A stretch of 64,000 nucleotides of DNA from Serratia ureilytica (GTDB taxonomy: Bacteria; Pseudomonadota; Gammaproteobacteria; Enterobacterales; Enterobacteriaceae). The notes under the pieces are model-generated. The model ran no database searches and was not told the DNA's origin. It was given only the letters and a program-made list of their open reading frames with translations. The DNA lies in assembly GCF_013375155.1 (NCBI RefSeq), contig NZ_JABXOF010000004.1:62001-126000 (forward strand), read 5' to 3'. This document shows positions 19,730-28,900 of this stretch, in pieces. Position numbers and translations under genes: made by a program. How positions within the stretch are numbered: the first letter of the stretch is position 1; each line of letters begins with the position of its first letter.

Positions 19730-19745
19730 AGTTAAACGTTTGCCT
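19730..19745. promoter_or_regulatory. PurR-like site 2 upstream of ghxP
   Basis: AGTTAAACGTTTGCCT fits the PurR pattern except at two positions. It shares CGTTTGCCTTG with site 1, 55 bases away. Confidence 0.55.
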
Positions 19746-19797
19746 TGGTGCGCATTGCCGTTGGCGATGCGACGGAAGGGCAAGGAAGCGGAACGTG

Positions 19798-19813
19798 ACG
19801 TAAACGATTACGT
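19798..19813. promoter_or_regulatory. PurR-like site 3 upstream of ghxP
   Basis: ACGTAAACGATTACGT fits the PurR pattern with a single mismatch and is nearly palindromic. It is 72 bases before the ghxP start codon. The rest of the 333-base gap 19553-19885 shows no gene. Confidence 0.6.
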
Positions 19814-19885
19814 GGCGATCGGGCGCGGGCGAGATGACAGGCCTGCTGTGACGGGCCGATTAATGAAACACAGGGGAAGTAACCT

Positions 19886-21247
19886 ATGTCGAACTCTCAA
19901 GCGAACCACGCCGCAAAACCAACCGGCGGGCTTGATGGCTATTTTAAAATTTCCGCGCGCGGCAGCAGCGTGCGACAGGAAGTGGTGGCGGGGCTGACCA
20001 CCTTCCTGGCGATGGTGTACTCGGTGATCGTGGTGCCGAGCATGCTGGGCAAAGCGGGTTTCCCGCCGGCGGCGGTGTTCGTCTCCACCTGCCTGGTGGC
20101 CGGGCTGGGCTCGCTGCTGATGGGGCTGTGGGCTAACCTGCCGATGGCCATCGGCTGTGCGATCTCGTTGACCGCCTTCACCGCTTTCAGCCTGGTGCTC
20201 GGCCAGCACATCAGCATTCCGGTGGCGCTGGGCGCGGTGTTCGTGATGGGCGTGCTGTTTACCGTCATCTCGGTCACCGGTATCCGTGCCTGGATCCTGC
20301 GCAATCTGCCGATGGGCGTGGCGCACGGCACCGGCATCGGCATCGGTCTGTTCCTGCTGCTGATCGCCGCCAACGGCGTCGGCCTGGTGGTGAAGAACCC
20401 GCTGGATGGCTTACCGGTGGCGCTCGGCGCCTTCACCTCTTTCCCGGTGGTGATGACGCTGGTCGGTCTGGCGGTGATCTTCGGCCTGGAGAAACTGCGC
20501 GTGCCCGGCGGCATTCTGCTGGTGATCATCGCCATTTCCATCATCGGCCTGCTCGTCGATCCGGCGGTGAAATACCAGGGGCTGTTCGCCATGCCTAGCC
20601 TGGCGGACGCTGACGGCAAATCGTTGATCTTCAGTCTGGATATCATGGGTGCGTTGCAGCCGGTGGTGTTGCCGAGCGTGCTGGCGCTGGTGATGACTGC
20701 GGTGTTCGACGCCACCGGCACCATCCGCGCGGTGGCCGGGCAGGCCAACCTGCTGGATAAAGACGGACAGATCATCAACGGCGGCAAGGCGCTGACCTCG
20801 GATTCCCTGAGCAGCATCTTCTCCGGGCTGGTGGGCGCCGCGCCCGCCGCGGTCTACATCGAGTCCGCCGCCGGCACCGCAGCGGGCGGCAAGACCGGCC
20901 TGACCGCCACCGTGGTCGGCGTTCTGTTCCTGCTGATCCTGTTCCTGTCGCCGCTGGCCTATCTGGTGCCGGTCTACGCCACCGCGCCGGCGCTGATGTA
21001 CGTCGGCCTGTTGATGCTGAGCAACGTCACCAAGCTGGACTTCAACGACTTCGTCGACGCGATGGCCGGCCTGCTGTGCGCCGTGTTCATCGTGCTGACC
21101 TGCAACATCGTCACCGGCATCATGCTGGGCTTCAGCTCGCTGGTCATCGGCCGCATCTTCTCCGGCGAATGGCGCAAGCTGAACATCGGCACCGTGCTGA
21201 TCGCCGTGGCGCTGGTGGCGTTCTACGCCGGCGGCTGGGCGATTTAA
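19886..21247 (+). CDS. ghxP: Guanine/hypoxanthine permease (NCS2 family)
   Basis: A 453-residue inner-membrane protein with about 12-14 hydrophobic segments. It is a proton symporter for guanine and hypoxanthine. The sequence follows E. coli GhxP (YjcD) closely throughout: [86 protein letters not shown] and the ending [11 protein letters not shown]. The closest alternative is its paralogue GhxQ. AGGGGAAG precedes the ATG. It is followed by yjcE as in E. coli; three PurR-like boxes upstream suggest purine repression. Confidence 0.9.
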   Translation: MSNSQANHAAKPTGGLDGYFKISARGSSVRQEVVAGLTTFLAMVYSVIVVPSMLGKAGFPPAAVFVSTCLVAGLGSLLMGLWANLPMAIGCAISLTAFTAFSLVLGQHISIPVALGAVFVMGVLFTVISVTGIRAWILRNLPMGVAHGTGIGIGLFLLLIAANGVGLVVKNPLDGLPVALGAFTSFPVVMTLVGLAVIFGLEKLRVPGGILLVIIAISIIGLLVDPAVKYQGLFAMPSLADADGKSLIFSLDIMGALQPVVLPSVLALVMTAVFDATGTIRAVAGQANLLDKDGQIINGGKALTSDSLSSIFSGLVGAAPAAVYIESAAGTAAGGKTGLTATVVGVLFLLILFLSPLAYLVPVYATAPALMYVGLLMLSNVTKLDFNDFVDAMAGLLCAVFIVLTCNIVTGIMLGFSSLVIGRIFSGEWRKLNIGTVLIAVALVAFYAGGWAI

Positions 21248-21260
21248 GCCTCTTGGGTTT

Positions 21261-21281
21261 CCCTCGCCCATCGGGCGGGGG
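21261..21281 (+). terminator. Hairpin after ghxP
   Basis: Nine-base stem CCCTCGCCC / GGGCGGGGG (one G-T pair) with loop ATC, 14 bases after the stop. There is no T tract, so termination is uncertain. Confidence 0.45.
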
Positions 21282-21444
21282 AGCCTGTGACGGCAATTCC
21301 CTTCTTAAGATAAGTCTTCTTCTGCTCTGCACCGCGTTTTGAAAGGCACAACAAGCTTTAACGGCTGTAAAAAAAGTGATCTACTATCGGGACCAACGCA
21401 GGCCCTGAGCCGATGTCGTCTGAATCGTAGAGTCTAAGGAAAGC

Positions 21445-23094
21445 ATGGAAATCTTTTTTACAATCCTCATTTTGATCCTGGTGGTCTCCCTGTCCGGGGT
21501 GGTGACGCGCATGTTGCCGTTCCAGGTGCCGCTGCCGCTGATGCAAATCGCCATCGGGGCCCTATTGGCCTGGCCGCATTTCGGGCTGCACGTCGATTTT
21601 GATCCCGAACTGTTCCTGGTGCTGTTCATCCCGCCGTTGCTGTTCGCCGACGGCTGGAAAACGCCGACGCGCGAGTTCCTGCATCACGGGCGTGAAATTC
21701 TCGGCCTGGCGCTGGTGCTGGTGCTGATCACCGTGGTCGGCGTCGGTTATCTGATCTACGCCATGGTGCCGGGCATTCCGCTGGTGGCGGCCTTCGCGCT
21801 GGCGGCGGTGCTGTCGCCGACTGATGCCGTGGCGCTGTCCGGCATCGTCGGCAAAGGGCGGATTCCCAAGCCGATCATGGGCGTGCTCGAGGGCGAGGCG
21901 CTGATGAATGACGCGTCTGGCCTGGTGTCGCTCAAGTTCGCCATCGCGGTGGCGATGGGCACGATGGTGTTCACCGTGGGCGGCGCGACCCTTGAATTCC
22001 TCAAAGTGGCGATCGGCGGCCTGTTGGCCGGCGTGGCGGTCACCTGGACTTACAGTAAATCGCTGCGGGTGATGAGCCGCTGGAGCGGCGACGATCCGGC
22101 GACCCAGATCGTGTTCCTGCTGCTGCTGCCGTTCGCGTCCTACCTGATCGCCGAACATATCGGCGTTTCCGGCATCCTGGCGGCGGTGGCGGCGGGGATG
22201 ACCATCAGCCAATCCGGCGTGATCCGCAACGCGCCGCTGGCGATGCGCCTGCGCGCCAACAGCGTGTGGGCGATGCTGGAATTCGTGTTCAACGGCATGG
22301 TGTTCATCATGCTGGGCCTGCAGCTGCCGGGCATTCTTGAAACCTCCATCCTGCAGGCGGAGCTGGATCCGACCATCCAGACCTGGTATCTGTTCGCCGA
22401 CGTGGCCACCATCTACGCCGCGCTGCTGGTGCTGCGTTTCACCTGGCTGTGGGTGATGAAGAAGGCCAGCAACCGCTTTATGAAAAAGCGTCCGCTGCAG
22501 TTCGGCGATTACAGCACGCGTGAGCTGTGGGTGGCGTCGTTCGCCGGGGTGCGCGGGGCGATTACCCTGGCCGGCGTGCTGTCGATACCGCTGTTGTTGA
22601 GCGACGGCACCGCCTTCCCGGCGCGTTATCAGCTGGTGTTTATCGCCGCCGGGGTGATCCTGCTGTCGTTGATTGTCGGCGTGCTGGCGTTACCGCTGCT
22701 GTTGCGCGGCGTGCAGGTGACCGACAAGAGCGCCAGCAAGCAGGAAGAGCGCATGGCGATCGCTATGGCAGCCGAGGTGGCGATCGAGAGCGTGAATAAA
22801 ATGGAAGAGCGCCTGGTCGCCGATACCGAAGAGAATCTCGATCCGCAGGTGTTGAAAGAGGTCAGCTCGCGGGTGACGGGCATGCTGCGGCGGCGTATCG
22901 CGTCGAAAGACGATATCGAGAATGCGCTGGCGATGGAAAACCTCGAGCGGCGTTTCCGCCTGACGGCGCTGCGCGCCGAGCGCGGCGAGCTGTACCACCT
23001 GCGCGCCACGCAGAAAATCAGCAACGAGACGCTGCAAAAACTGCTGCACGATCTCGATTTGCTCGAAGCGCTGTTGATCGAGCGCGAGGGGTAA
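21445..23094 (+). CDS. yjcE: Na+/H+ antiporter YjcE (CPA1 family)
   Basis: A 549-residue protein, same length as E. coli YjcE. The first 400 residues form a 12-segment membrane domain with the CPA1 motifs FIPPLLFADGWKTPTREF, AAVLSPTDAVALSGIVGKG and GEALMNDASGLVSLKFA (ion-binding ND pair), and FAGVRGAITLAGVLSIP. The C-terminal 130 residues are cytoplasmic, charged and helical. It exchanges sodium (perhaps potassium) for protons. AAGGAAAGC precedes the ATG. A strong terminator follows. Confidence 0.9.
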   Translation: MEIFFTILILILVVSLSGVVTRMLPFQVPLPLMQIAIGALLAWPHFGLHVDFDPELFLVLFIPPLLFADGWKTPTREFLHHGREILGLALVLVLITVVGVGYLIYAMVPGIPLVAAFALAAVLSPTDAVALSGIVGKGRIPKPIMGVLEGEALMNDASGLVSLKFAIAVAMGTMVFTVGGATLEFLKVAIGGLLAGVAVTWTYSKSLRVMSRWSGDDPATQIVFLLLLPFASYLIAEHIGVSGILAAVAAGMTISQSGVIRNAPLAMRLRANSVWAMLEFVFNGMVFIMLGLQLPGILETSILQAELDPTIQTWYLFADVATIYAALLVLRFTWLWVMKKASNRFMKKRPLQFGDYSTRELWVASFAGVRGAITLAGVLSIPLLLSDGTAFPARYQLVFIAAGVILLSLIVGVLALPLLLRGVQVTDKSASKQEERMAIAMAAEVAIESVNKMEERLVADTEENLDPQVLKEVSSRVTGMLRRRIASKDDIENALAMENLERRFRLTALRAERGELYHLRATQKISNETLQKLLHDLDLLEALLIEREG

Positions 23095-23140
23095 ACGCAG
23101 AGGGAGGAATAAACGTTTTTCCTCGTTATCCCCATCCTGA

Positions 23141-23167
23141 AGGGCCGCCTGTGCGGCCCTTGTTTTT
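23141..23167 (+). terminator. Intrinsic terminator after yjcE
   Basis: Stem AGGGCCGC / GCGGCCCT with loop CTGT followed by TGTTTTTT; lies between convergent yjcE and the LysR gene. Confidence 0.9.
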
Positions 23168-23170
23168 TGG

Positions 23171-24058
23171 CTACTTGAGCGGCGGCCAGTAGTCGCGGCA
23201 GCAGGCGATCCAGGCCTGTGCGCTGTGCGACAAATAGCTGCCCTGGCGCCAGATCAGGCCGATTTTCCATTCCATGCGCGGTTCCAGCGGCAGCCAGACC
23301 AGGTTTTCCTTATCCAGCCAGCGGCAAACCGGCTCCGGCAGCATGGCGATGCCCACGCCGGCCTGCACCATCGAGGCGAGGAAGTCCCATTGGCCGCTGC
23401 GCACCGCGATTTGCGGTTCAAAACCGGCCAGGCGAAACGCCTTCATCAGCATCTTGTACAGCGCAAAGTCTTCGTTATAAATCAGGATCGGGCTGTCGGC
23501 CAATTCGGCGATATTGATGCTGGTGCGGTTGAGCCACTGCGGCGTGCGCGGCGCCACCACGCACATCGGGTGGCCCAGCAGCGGCAGAAAGGTCAGCGGC
23601 TGCTCCGAGTCGAAGGGCAACACCGTCATCGCCAGATCCAGTTCGCCGGACATCACCGCCTGTTCGACCGACAGCCCGCCCAGCTCGGAAATCTTCAATT
23701 CGATGCCGGGGTAGGTCTGACGAAAGCGGCGGATCAGATCGGCGATCTGCCTGCCGACCATCGGCGGAATGCCCAGCCGCAACACGCCCTTTTTCACCGA
23801 GCTGATGTCTTCCAGCTCCGCCTCCAACTGGCGGAATTCGTCGAGGATCGTCAGGCCGCGCTGATACACCGCCTGGCCGCTGTCGGTCAGGCGCAGCTTG
23901 CGGCCTTCGCGGATCAGCAGCGTGCATTCCAGCTCCTCCTCCAGATGCCGCAGCATTTTGCTGATGGTGGGCTGGGTGACGAACAGTTTTTCCGCCGCGC
24001 GGGTGAAGCTTTGCTGGCGCACCACTTCAACGAAGTAGCGCAGGGTGCGGACATCCAC
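23171..24058 (-). CDS. LysR family regulator, CidR-like
   Basis: A 295-residue LysR-type activator. The winged HTH is at residues 1-60 (MDVRTLRYFVEVVRQQSFTRAAEKLFVTQPTISKMLRHLEEEL), and the effector domain follows (GVLRLGIPPMVGRQIADLIRRF, GELDLAMTVLPFDSE, MVQAGVGIAMLPEPV). It is divergent from cidAB with 139 bases between, the arrangement in which CidR activates cidAB, in Bacillus and Staphylococcus in response to acetate or overflow metabolism. The role here is inferred from this context. Confidence 0.82.
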   Translation of the reverse strand: MDVRTLRYFVEVVRQQSFTRAAEKLFVTQPTISKMLRHLEEELECTLLIREGRKLRLTDSGQAVYQRGLTILDEFRQLEAELEDISSVKKGVLRLGIPPMVGRQIADLIRRFRQTYPGIELKISELGGLSVEQAVMSGELDLAMTVLPFDSEQPLTFLPLLGHPMCVVAPRTPQWLNRTSINIAELADSPILIYNEDFALYKMLMKAFRLAGFEPQIAVRSGQWDFLASMVQAGVGIAMLPEPVCRWLDKENLVWLPLEPRMEWKIGLIWRQGSYLSHSAQAWIACCRDYWPPLK

Positions 24059-24197
24059 GTTAGGGTTCTCCTTGGGGACGCTACCGGCGGGAAACTATTC
24101 CCGGACGGCATGATGTCGATAATTTTAATTCATTTCAGGCGTGGTTTCCCGGCTGCGTATACTGTAGGCCGTCAATTATTGTTTGAGGTCATCTTTC

Positions 24198-24620
24198 ATG
24201 TCTCTGGCGTTACGCCGCGTTGCCCCCTCCCTGCTGACCCGTTTGCAGGTGCCGATTCAGGTGGCGTTGTATGCGGCGCTGTTCCTGATCGCCGATCGCC
24301 TGGTGCAACAATTCCACCTGCCGCTCCCCGCCAATATCGTCGGCATGCTGATGCTGCTGGCGCTGATCCTGCTGCGCATTCTGCCGCTCAGCTGGGTCAA
24401 GGCCGGCTCCCGCTGGCTGCTGGCGGAAATGCTGCTGTTTTTCGTGCCGGCGGTGGTGGCGGTGGTCAACTATGCCCAGCTGCTGATGGTCGAGGGCTGG
24501 AAGATCTTTCTGGTGATCGCAGTCAGCACCATGCTGACGCTGGGCGCCACCGGGCTGGTGGTGGACAGGGTATATCGGCTGGAGATTTGGCTGCAGCGGC
24601 GGAAGCAGCGCCATGAATGA
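24198..24620 (+). CDS. cidA: CidA/LrgA family holin-like protein
   Basis: A 140-residue membrane protein with four hydrophobic segments (VPIQVALYAALFLIADRLV, LPANIVGMLMLLALILLRIL, LLAEMLLFFVPAVVAVVNY, KIFLVIAVSTMLTLGATGLVV). The family is holin-like and linked to murein hydrolase export and programmed cell death, or to small organic acid transport in later work. The ATG at 24198 follows GAGG; a TTG at 24183 is less likely. Overlaps cidB by eight bases (ATGAATGA), so translation is coupled. Confidence 0.85.
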   Translation: MSLALRRVAPSLLTRLQVPIQVALYAALFLIADRLVQQFHLPLPANIVGMLMLLALILLRILPLSWVKAGSRWLLAEMLLFFVPAVVAVVNYAQLLMVEGWKIFLVIAVSTMLTLGATGLVVDRVYRLEIWLQRRKQRHE

Positions 24621-25302
24621 TTTTATCCTTAGCCTGGCCTGTTTTCTGGCGACGCTGGCGCTGTATTTCGCCAACAAGAAACTCTATCGCCGCCGCCGCA
24701 CGTTGCTGCTGATGCCGCTGGTGCTGACGCCGATGATTCTGGTGTTGCTGCTGGTGGTCACCCATATCTCCTATCAGGACTACATCGGTGAAACCCACTG
24801 GCTGCTGTGGCTGCTGGGGCCGGCGACCATCGCCTTCGCGGTGCCGGTGTACGAGAATCTGCATATCATCCGTCGCCACTGGCTGTCGCTGACCGCCGGG
24901 GTAACGACCGCGGTGCTGGTGGCGGTGTACAGCTCGGTGTGGCTGGCGCGCCTGTTGACGCTGCCGGAAGAGGTGCAGCGCAGCCTGGCGGTGCGGTCGA
25001 TCACCACGCCGTTCGCGCTGGAGGCCGCCAAACAGATGGGCGGGCAGCCGGATCTGGTGGCGCTGTTCGTGGTGATCACCGGGGTGTTCGGCATGGCGGT
25101 GGGGGATATTTTGTTTTTGCGGCTGGCGGTGCGCAGCCGTCTGGCGAAGGGCGCCGGATTTGGCGCCTCGTCGCACGGCGCCGGCACTGCCCGCGCCTAT
25201 GAGCTGGGGCCGCAGGAGGGCGTGGTGTCGAGTTTGGTGATGATGCTGGCCGGCATCATCACGGTCGTGGCCGCGCCATTGATCGGCCGGCTGATGTGGT
25301 AA
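24613..25302 (+). CDS. cidB: CidB/LrgB family membrane protein
   Basis: A 229-residue membrane protein with about six to seven segments and the LrgB family signature AVRSITTPFALEAAKQMGGQPDLVALFVVITGVFGMAVG, followed by GFGASSHGAGTARAYELGPQEGVVSSLVMMLAGIITVV. Partner of the CidA homologue in a two-gene operon; together they are thought to affect membrane permeability, autolysis or organic acid export. It ends ten bases before a GC-rich hairpin. Confidence 0.87.
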   Translation: MNDFILSLACFLATLALYFANKKLYRRRRTLLLMPLVLTPMILVLLLVVTHISYQDYIGETHWLLWLLGPATIAFAVPVYENLHIIRRHWLSLTAGVTTAVLVAVYSSVWLARLLTLPEEVQRSLAVRSITTPFALEAAKQMGGQPDLVALFVVITGVFGMAVGDILFLRLAVRSRLAKGAGFGASSHGAGTARAYELGPQEGVVSSLVMMLAGIITVVAAPLIGRLMW

Positions 25303-25494
25303 GACCTCTTGGGGCGGGCTCTGCCGCCCCATTGACATTGTCTGCGGTTGGGAACGGTGCCGTTGATTTGCGCACGAAAAAACGCAAAATTTTTTCAGCA
25401 TAATTTTTCCCATTGTTATAACAAAAAGCGATAGAGCCGCTGCCGATAAAACCGGGCATAAATTTCGATGACAATGAATTAATTAAATTATTAA

Positions 25495-25515
25495 TTATTG
25501 TTTTTCAAACAATAA
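25495..25515. promoter_or_regulatory. Perfect inverted repeat, possible operator of the synthetase gene
   Basis: Arms TTATTGTTT and AAACAATAA with a three-base centre TTC, just upstream of the TTGATA -35-like element. It has the size and symmetry of a dimeric repressor or activator site. No regulator could be named. Confidence 0.5.
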
Positions 25516-25788
25516 AGTATAACTTATTGATATGGAGAGGCTCTTATCGTAAGAATTGCTGCATATTAACCTCGATGAATAATACAAAAAAATATTAATT
25601 ATTCTCTAATCATCTCAGGTTAATACAAGTTCAATACCCTCGTCATCCCTGAGTAATATCGGGGAAATAAAATGGTCATTTATTCCCTTTCGCACGTTTC
25701 GCCAAAAAAAATATCCTCTCCTATACTTCACAGCTCAGCAAATTGAGGCGCAGGGGGGACCTCTGGATTAGCCATTCTATCCTTTCTT

Positions 25789-25827
25789 AGTTGGGGGAGA
25801 CCCAGCTTTTCTACGGTTTTTTTATTC
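25789..25827 (+). promoter_or_regulatory. Leader hairpin with following T runs, possible attenuator
   Basis: Stem AGTTGGG / CCCAGCT (one G-T pair) around loop GGAGA, then TTTCTACGG and seven T residues. It lies about 100 bases before the start codon, inside the likely 5' UTR. A GGA in a hairpin loop is also the form of CsrA/RsmA sites. Confidence 0.4.
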
Positions 25828-25912
25828 TGACTTGAACTGTCGGGCGGCCAGTCTTTGCCTAAATCCTGACGGTCTATTTCATTAACGTAATGAAAACGTG
25901 CTAGAGAATATT

Positions 25913-28900
25913 ATGAACAAACAAACTGATGTGAAGAGTGGGGAATTCCGTGCAGGGTCTCAGGCCGCAACGGAGAAAGTTGAGCTGCATGAAATAACAA
26001 CCGCCCAGCGTGAACTCTGGCTGGGGGAAAACATCTCCAAAGATTTGTCGTTCAATATCTGGGGCTACGGACAGGTCGACGGGCCGCTCAACGTTAAACT
26101 GCTGCGGCAAGCCATCGACGCCATCGTCGAAGAAACGCCGGCTCTGCAAGCGCATTTTGTGGAAAAAGACGGTGAGCTTTATCAATACCGCGCGCCACGT
26201 ACACATGAGCCGCTGTTCACGCTCGATCTCAGCAAGGAGCCCGATCCTCTGCAGGCGGCCAGACGTTGGATGGTGGCGGATTCGGCGCTGCCGCGCCGCG
26301 CTACGGGAGAAGAACCTTTTAGTTTTTATGTCATTACGCTCGCACCACAGCGCTACATCCTCTATCGCCGTTTCCACCATATGATCACCGACGGCCGCAG
26401 CGCTGAGGAAGTGATGCGGCGCATCGCGGCTTACTATAACGCGCTGGCGTCCGGCGGCGTCATCCCTGAATTCGCCAACTGCAATTTCTCTCTGCTGTAT
26501 GAAAACGACATCAAGTACCGCGACTCTTCGCGCTTTTCTTCCGATCAGGCGTTTTGGCGGGAATACACCGCCGCCGCGCCGCAGAGCTTGTCACGCAGGG
26601 CCGTATTGACGCCAGACGCTGCGATGCACCACAACACGCAGCTGCTGGAAAAAGACGCCCTGGATCGGCTGCAGCGGCAGGCCGACAATATCGGCGTACA
26701 CCGTGCGCATATATTGGCCGCCGCCGTAGCATTATGTTTCTACAGCTTAACCGGCAGCGAATATCTTAATTTCAGCATGCCGGTGACCGGGACAAGGGAA
26801 CGAAACAGTATTGGTATGACCTCTAACGTTGTCCCTTTGATTATTAAGGTTGAACCTCAACTAAGTCTGGCTGAATTTATCCAGAAAGTGGCGGCTGAAA
26901 TAGCGAAAGTGGTTCGCCATCAATTATATCGCGGGGAGGATATTCGGCGTGATAATGGCGCGACGGATTCCGCCTGGTTTGGCCCTTCAATTAACATCGT
27001 TTCTTTCGACCACGGCGATCCTTTCTGGGGATGCCGCACCCGTTGGTATTACGGTGGCAATATTCCGTCCGGCGATCTACAGATTATGCTGTATGAAGAC
27101 CAGCAGGCGAATGAACTGGACGTCACTTTTTCTGACGCCGCCTATGCAAATTCATTAGACGATCTGGATGTTTTGCAGCGTCGTTTCCAGTTCATTTTAC
27201 GCGCGCTGAACGCTTCAACGACGGGAACGATCGAAGCGTTGGATCGGCAAGTGGCGACGTTGGCGGATGCCGAGGCCGGCGGCAGCTTTTACGCCAACCG
27301 GCGGCAACCGCCTGCCGGCGGCATCATCCGTTGGGATCGCCCGGCTCAGGCGCTGCAGCGCCTGGTGAGCTCGCTGAGCCATGGCGCGGGATGCGCGACG
27401 AAGATACTGTTGGCGGAGCGCGTGCTGGGCGTGACGACGCTGCTGGCGGTGAGCGATGAACGCCAGGCCGAACCCGGCACCCTGCTGCGCATCGAGACCG
27501 ACGGCTGGGAGATCGCCGCGCATCCCGGCGTGGTGCGCGTCGGGCCGTTCTTGCGCGCCGACGACTCGATTCAGCCGGGTGATGCGCTGGCGCAGGCCTG
27601 CGGCCTGTTTGTCGGCTCGGTCTTGCCGACGCTTAGCGATGCTGAAGCTTCGCTGTTAGGCGCGGCGTATGGCGCCAGCGCTGACAGCGCCGCTTTCTGG
27701 CAACCGCGTCTGACACGCTTTTATCCGGCGCCGTTCCCGCCAGGGCCTGACCGCCGGGCGGACCTTCCCGCACGCTGGCAGGCCACGGCCTGGCAGCGCC
27801 TGGAAAAGATTGCCGGCGAGCAGGTGCTGGCGGCAGCAACCCTCTATCTGGCGCGCATGTGTAATGAAACCGATTTTCAGCTGGGTTGGATTACGTCGAA
27901 CGATCGGGATTGGGGACGTTGGGCTCACCTGAGCGCGCGCGTGCTGCCGCTGCAGGTCTCAGTTGATCACTCCTACAATTTCCAGCAGGCATTGGCCGCG
28001 CTGGAACAAGAATACGGCCGGTTGCGCGCTCATGCTGATTATCATCCCGCGTTGCTGACGGGCGATGCGGATCTGCGGGCGCCCCAAGCTTGGCCGACGG
28101 CGGTATCGATCGTCAGCCGGCGTTCAGAGACAGGGTTGCAGCCTGAAGACGAGGGCGTGGCTGCCATCATGGCTTCCGGCTCGCGCGCGGTATTGCAAAT
28201 CTGCAAGGCTGACGGCGCCTTCCGTTGGGTATACGACGCCGCCTCAGTGGCTGACGAACAGATGTTGCGTGCGACGCAACATCTGCTGATGCTGCTCAAC
28301 GACGCGGTGAGAGCGGGCTCTCATCGTCGCACCATCGGCGAACTCAATCTGGTTTCCGAAGAAGAACGCACGCAGTTGCTGCAGAGCCTCAATCACACCG
28401 TTGCTTCGCACTCGCCGGCGGCGTGTCTGCATCGGCTGTTCGAAGCGCAGGTCAAACGCACGCCAGATGCGACGGCGATGACATACGGCGACGACAGCCT
28501 GACTTACGCTGAATTGAATACCTGGGCGAACCGATGGGCCCATCGGCTGGTAGAGCTTGGCGTACAACCGGACAGTCTGGTGGCGCTGTGCGCCGGACGC
28601 GGTCTGCCGATGCTGGCCGGGTTGCTGGGGATCCTCAAAGCCGGCGGCGCCTATGTGCCGTTGGATCCCGCCTATAGCGGAGAGCGGCTACAGTACATCC
28701 TGGCGGACTCCGCGCCGGTGCTGCTGTTGGCGGATGAACTTGGCAGGCAAGCGCTGGGCGGCTGCGAGGTGCCGGTATTGGCGCTGGAACAGCCGTTGAC
28801 GGGGAAAAGCGACGATCTGCAGGACGTCGAGGTGCGGCCATCACACCTGGCGTATGTGATTTACACCTCCGGTTCGACCGGCAAACCGAAAGGGGTCATG

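Larger units (their letters stand above)
25303..25912 (+). promoter_or_regulatory. Long AT-rich leader of the peptide synthetase gene
   Basis: 610 bases with no gene. It starts with a GGGGCGG/CCGCCCC hairpin after cidB (25311-25330). The centre (about 25430-25720) is strikingly AT-rich against this genome, as H-NS-silenced acquired regions are. It holds a perfect palindrome (25495-25515), two possible promoters (TTGATA-17-TAAGAA at 25527-25555, and a strong -10 TATACT at 25722-25727 with a poor -35), and a hairpin with T runs near the end. The start site of transcription is not known. Confidence 0.6.

Noticed and set aside
25840..25860. GGGCGGCCAG as a possible RfaH ops element before the synthetase.
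   Set aside because: It does not match GGCGGTAG, and the rest of the ops/JUMPstart context is missing.
25898..25912. GTG start five codons upstream of the ATG of the synthetase.
   Set aside because: No ribosome-binding sequence at proper distance; the ATG at 25913 has AGAG upstream.
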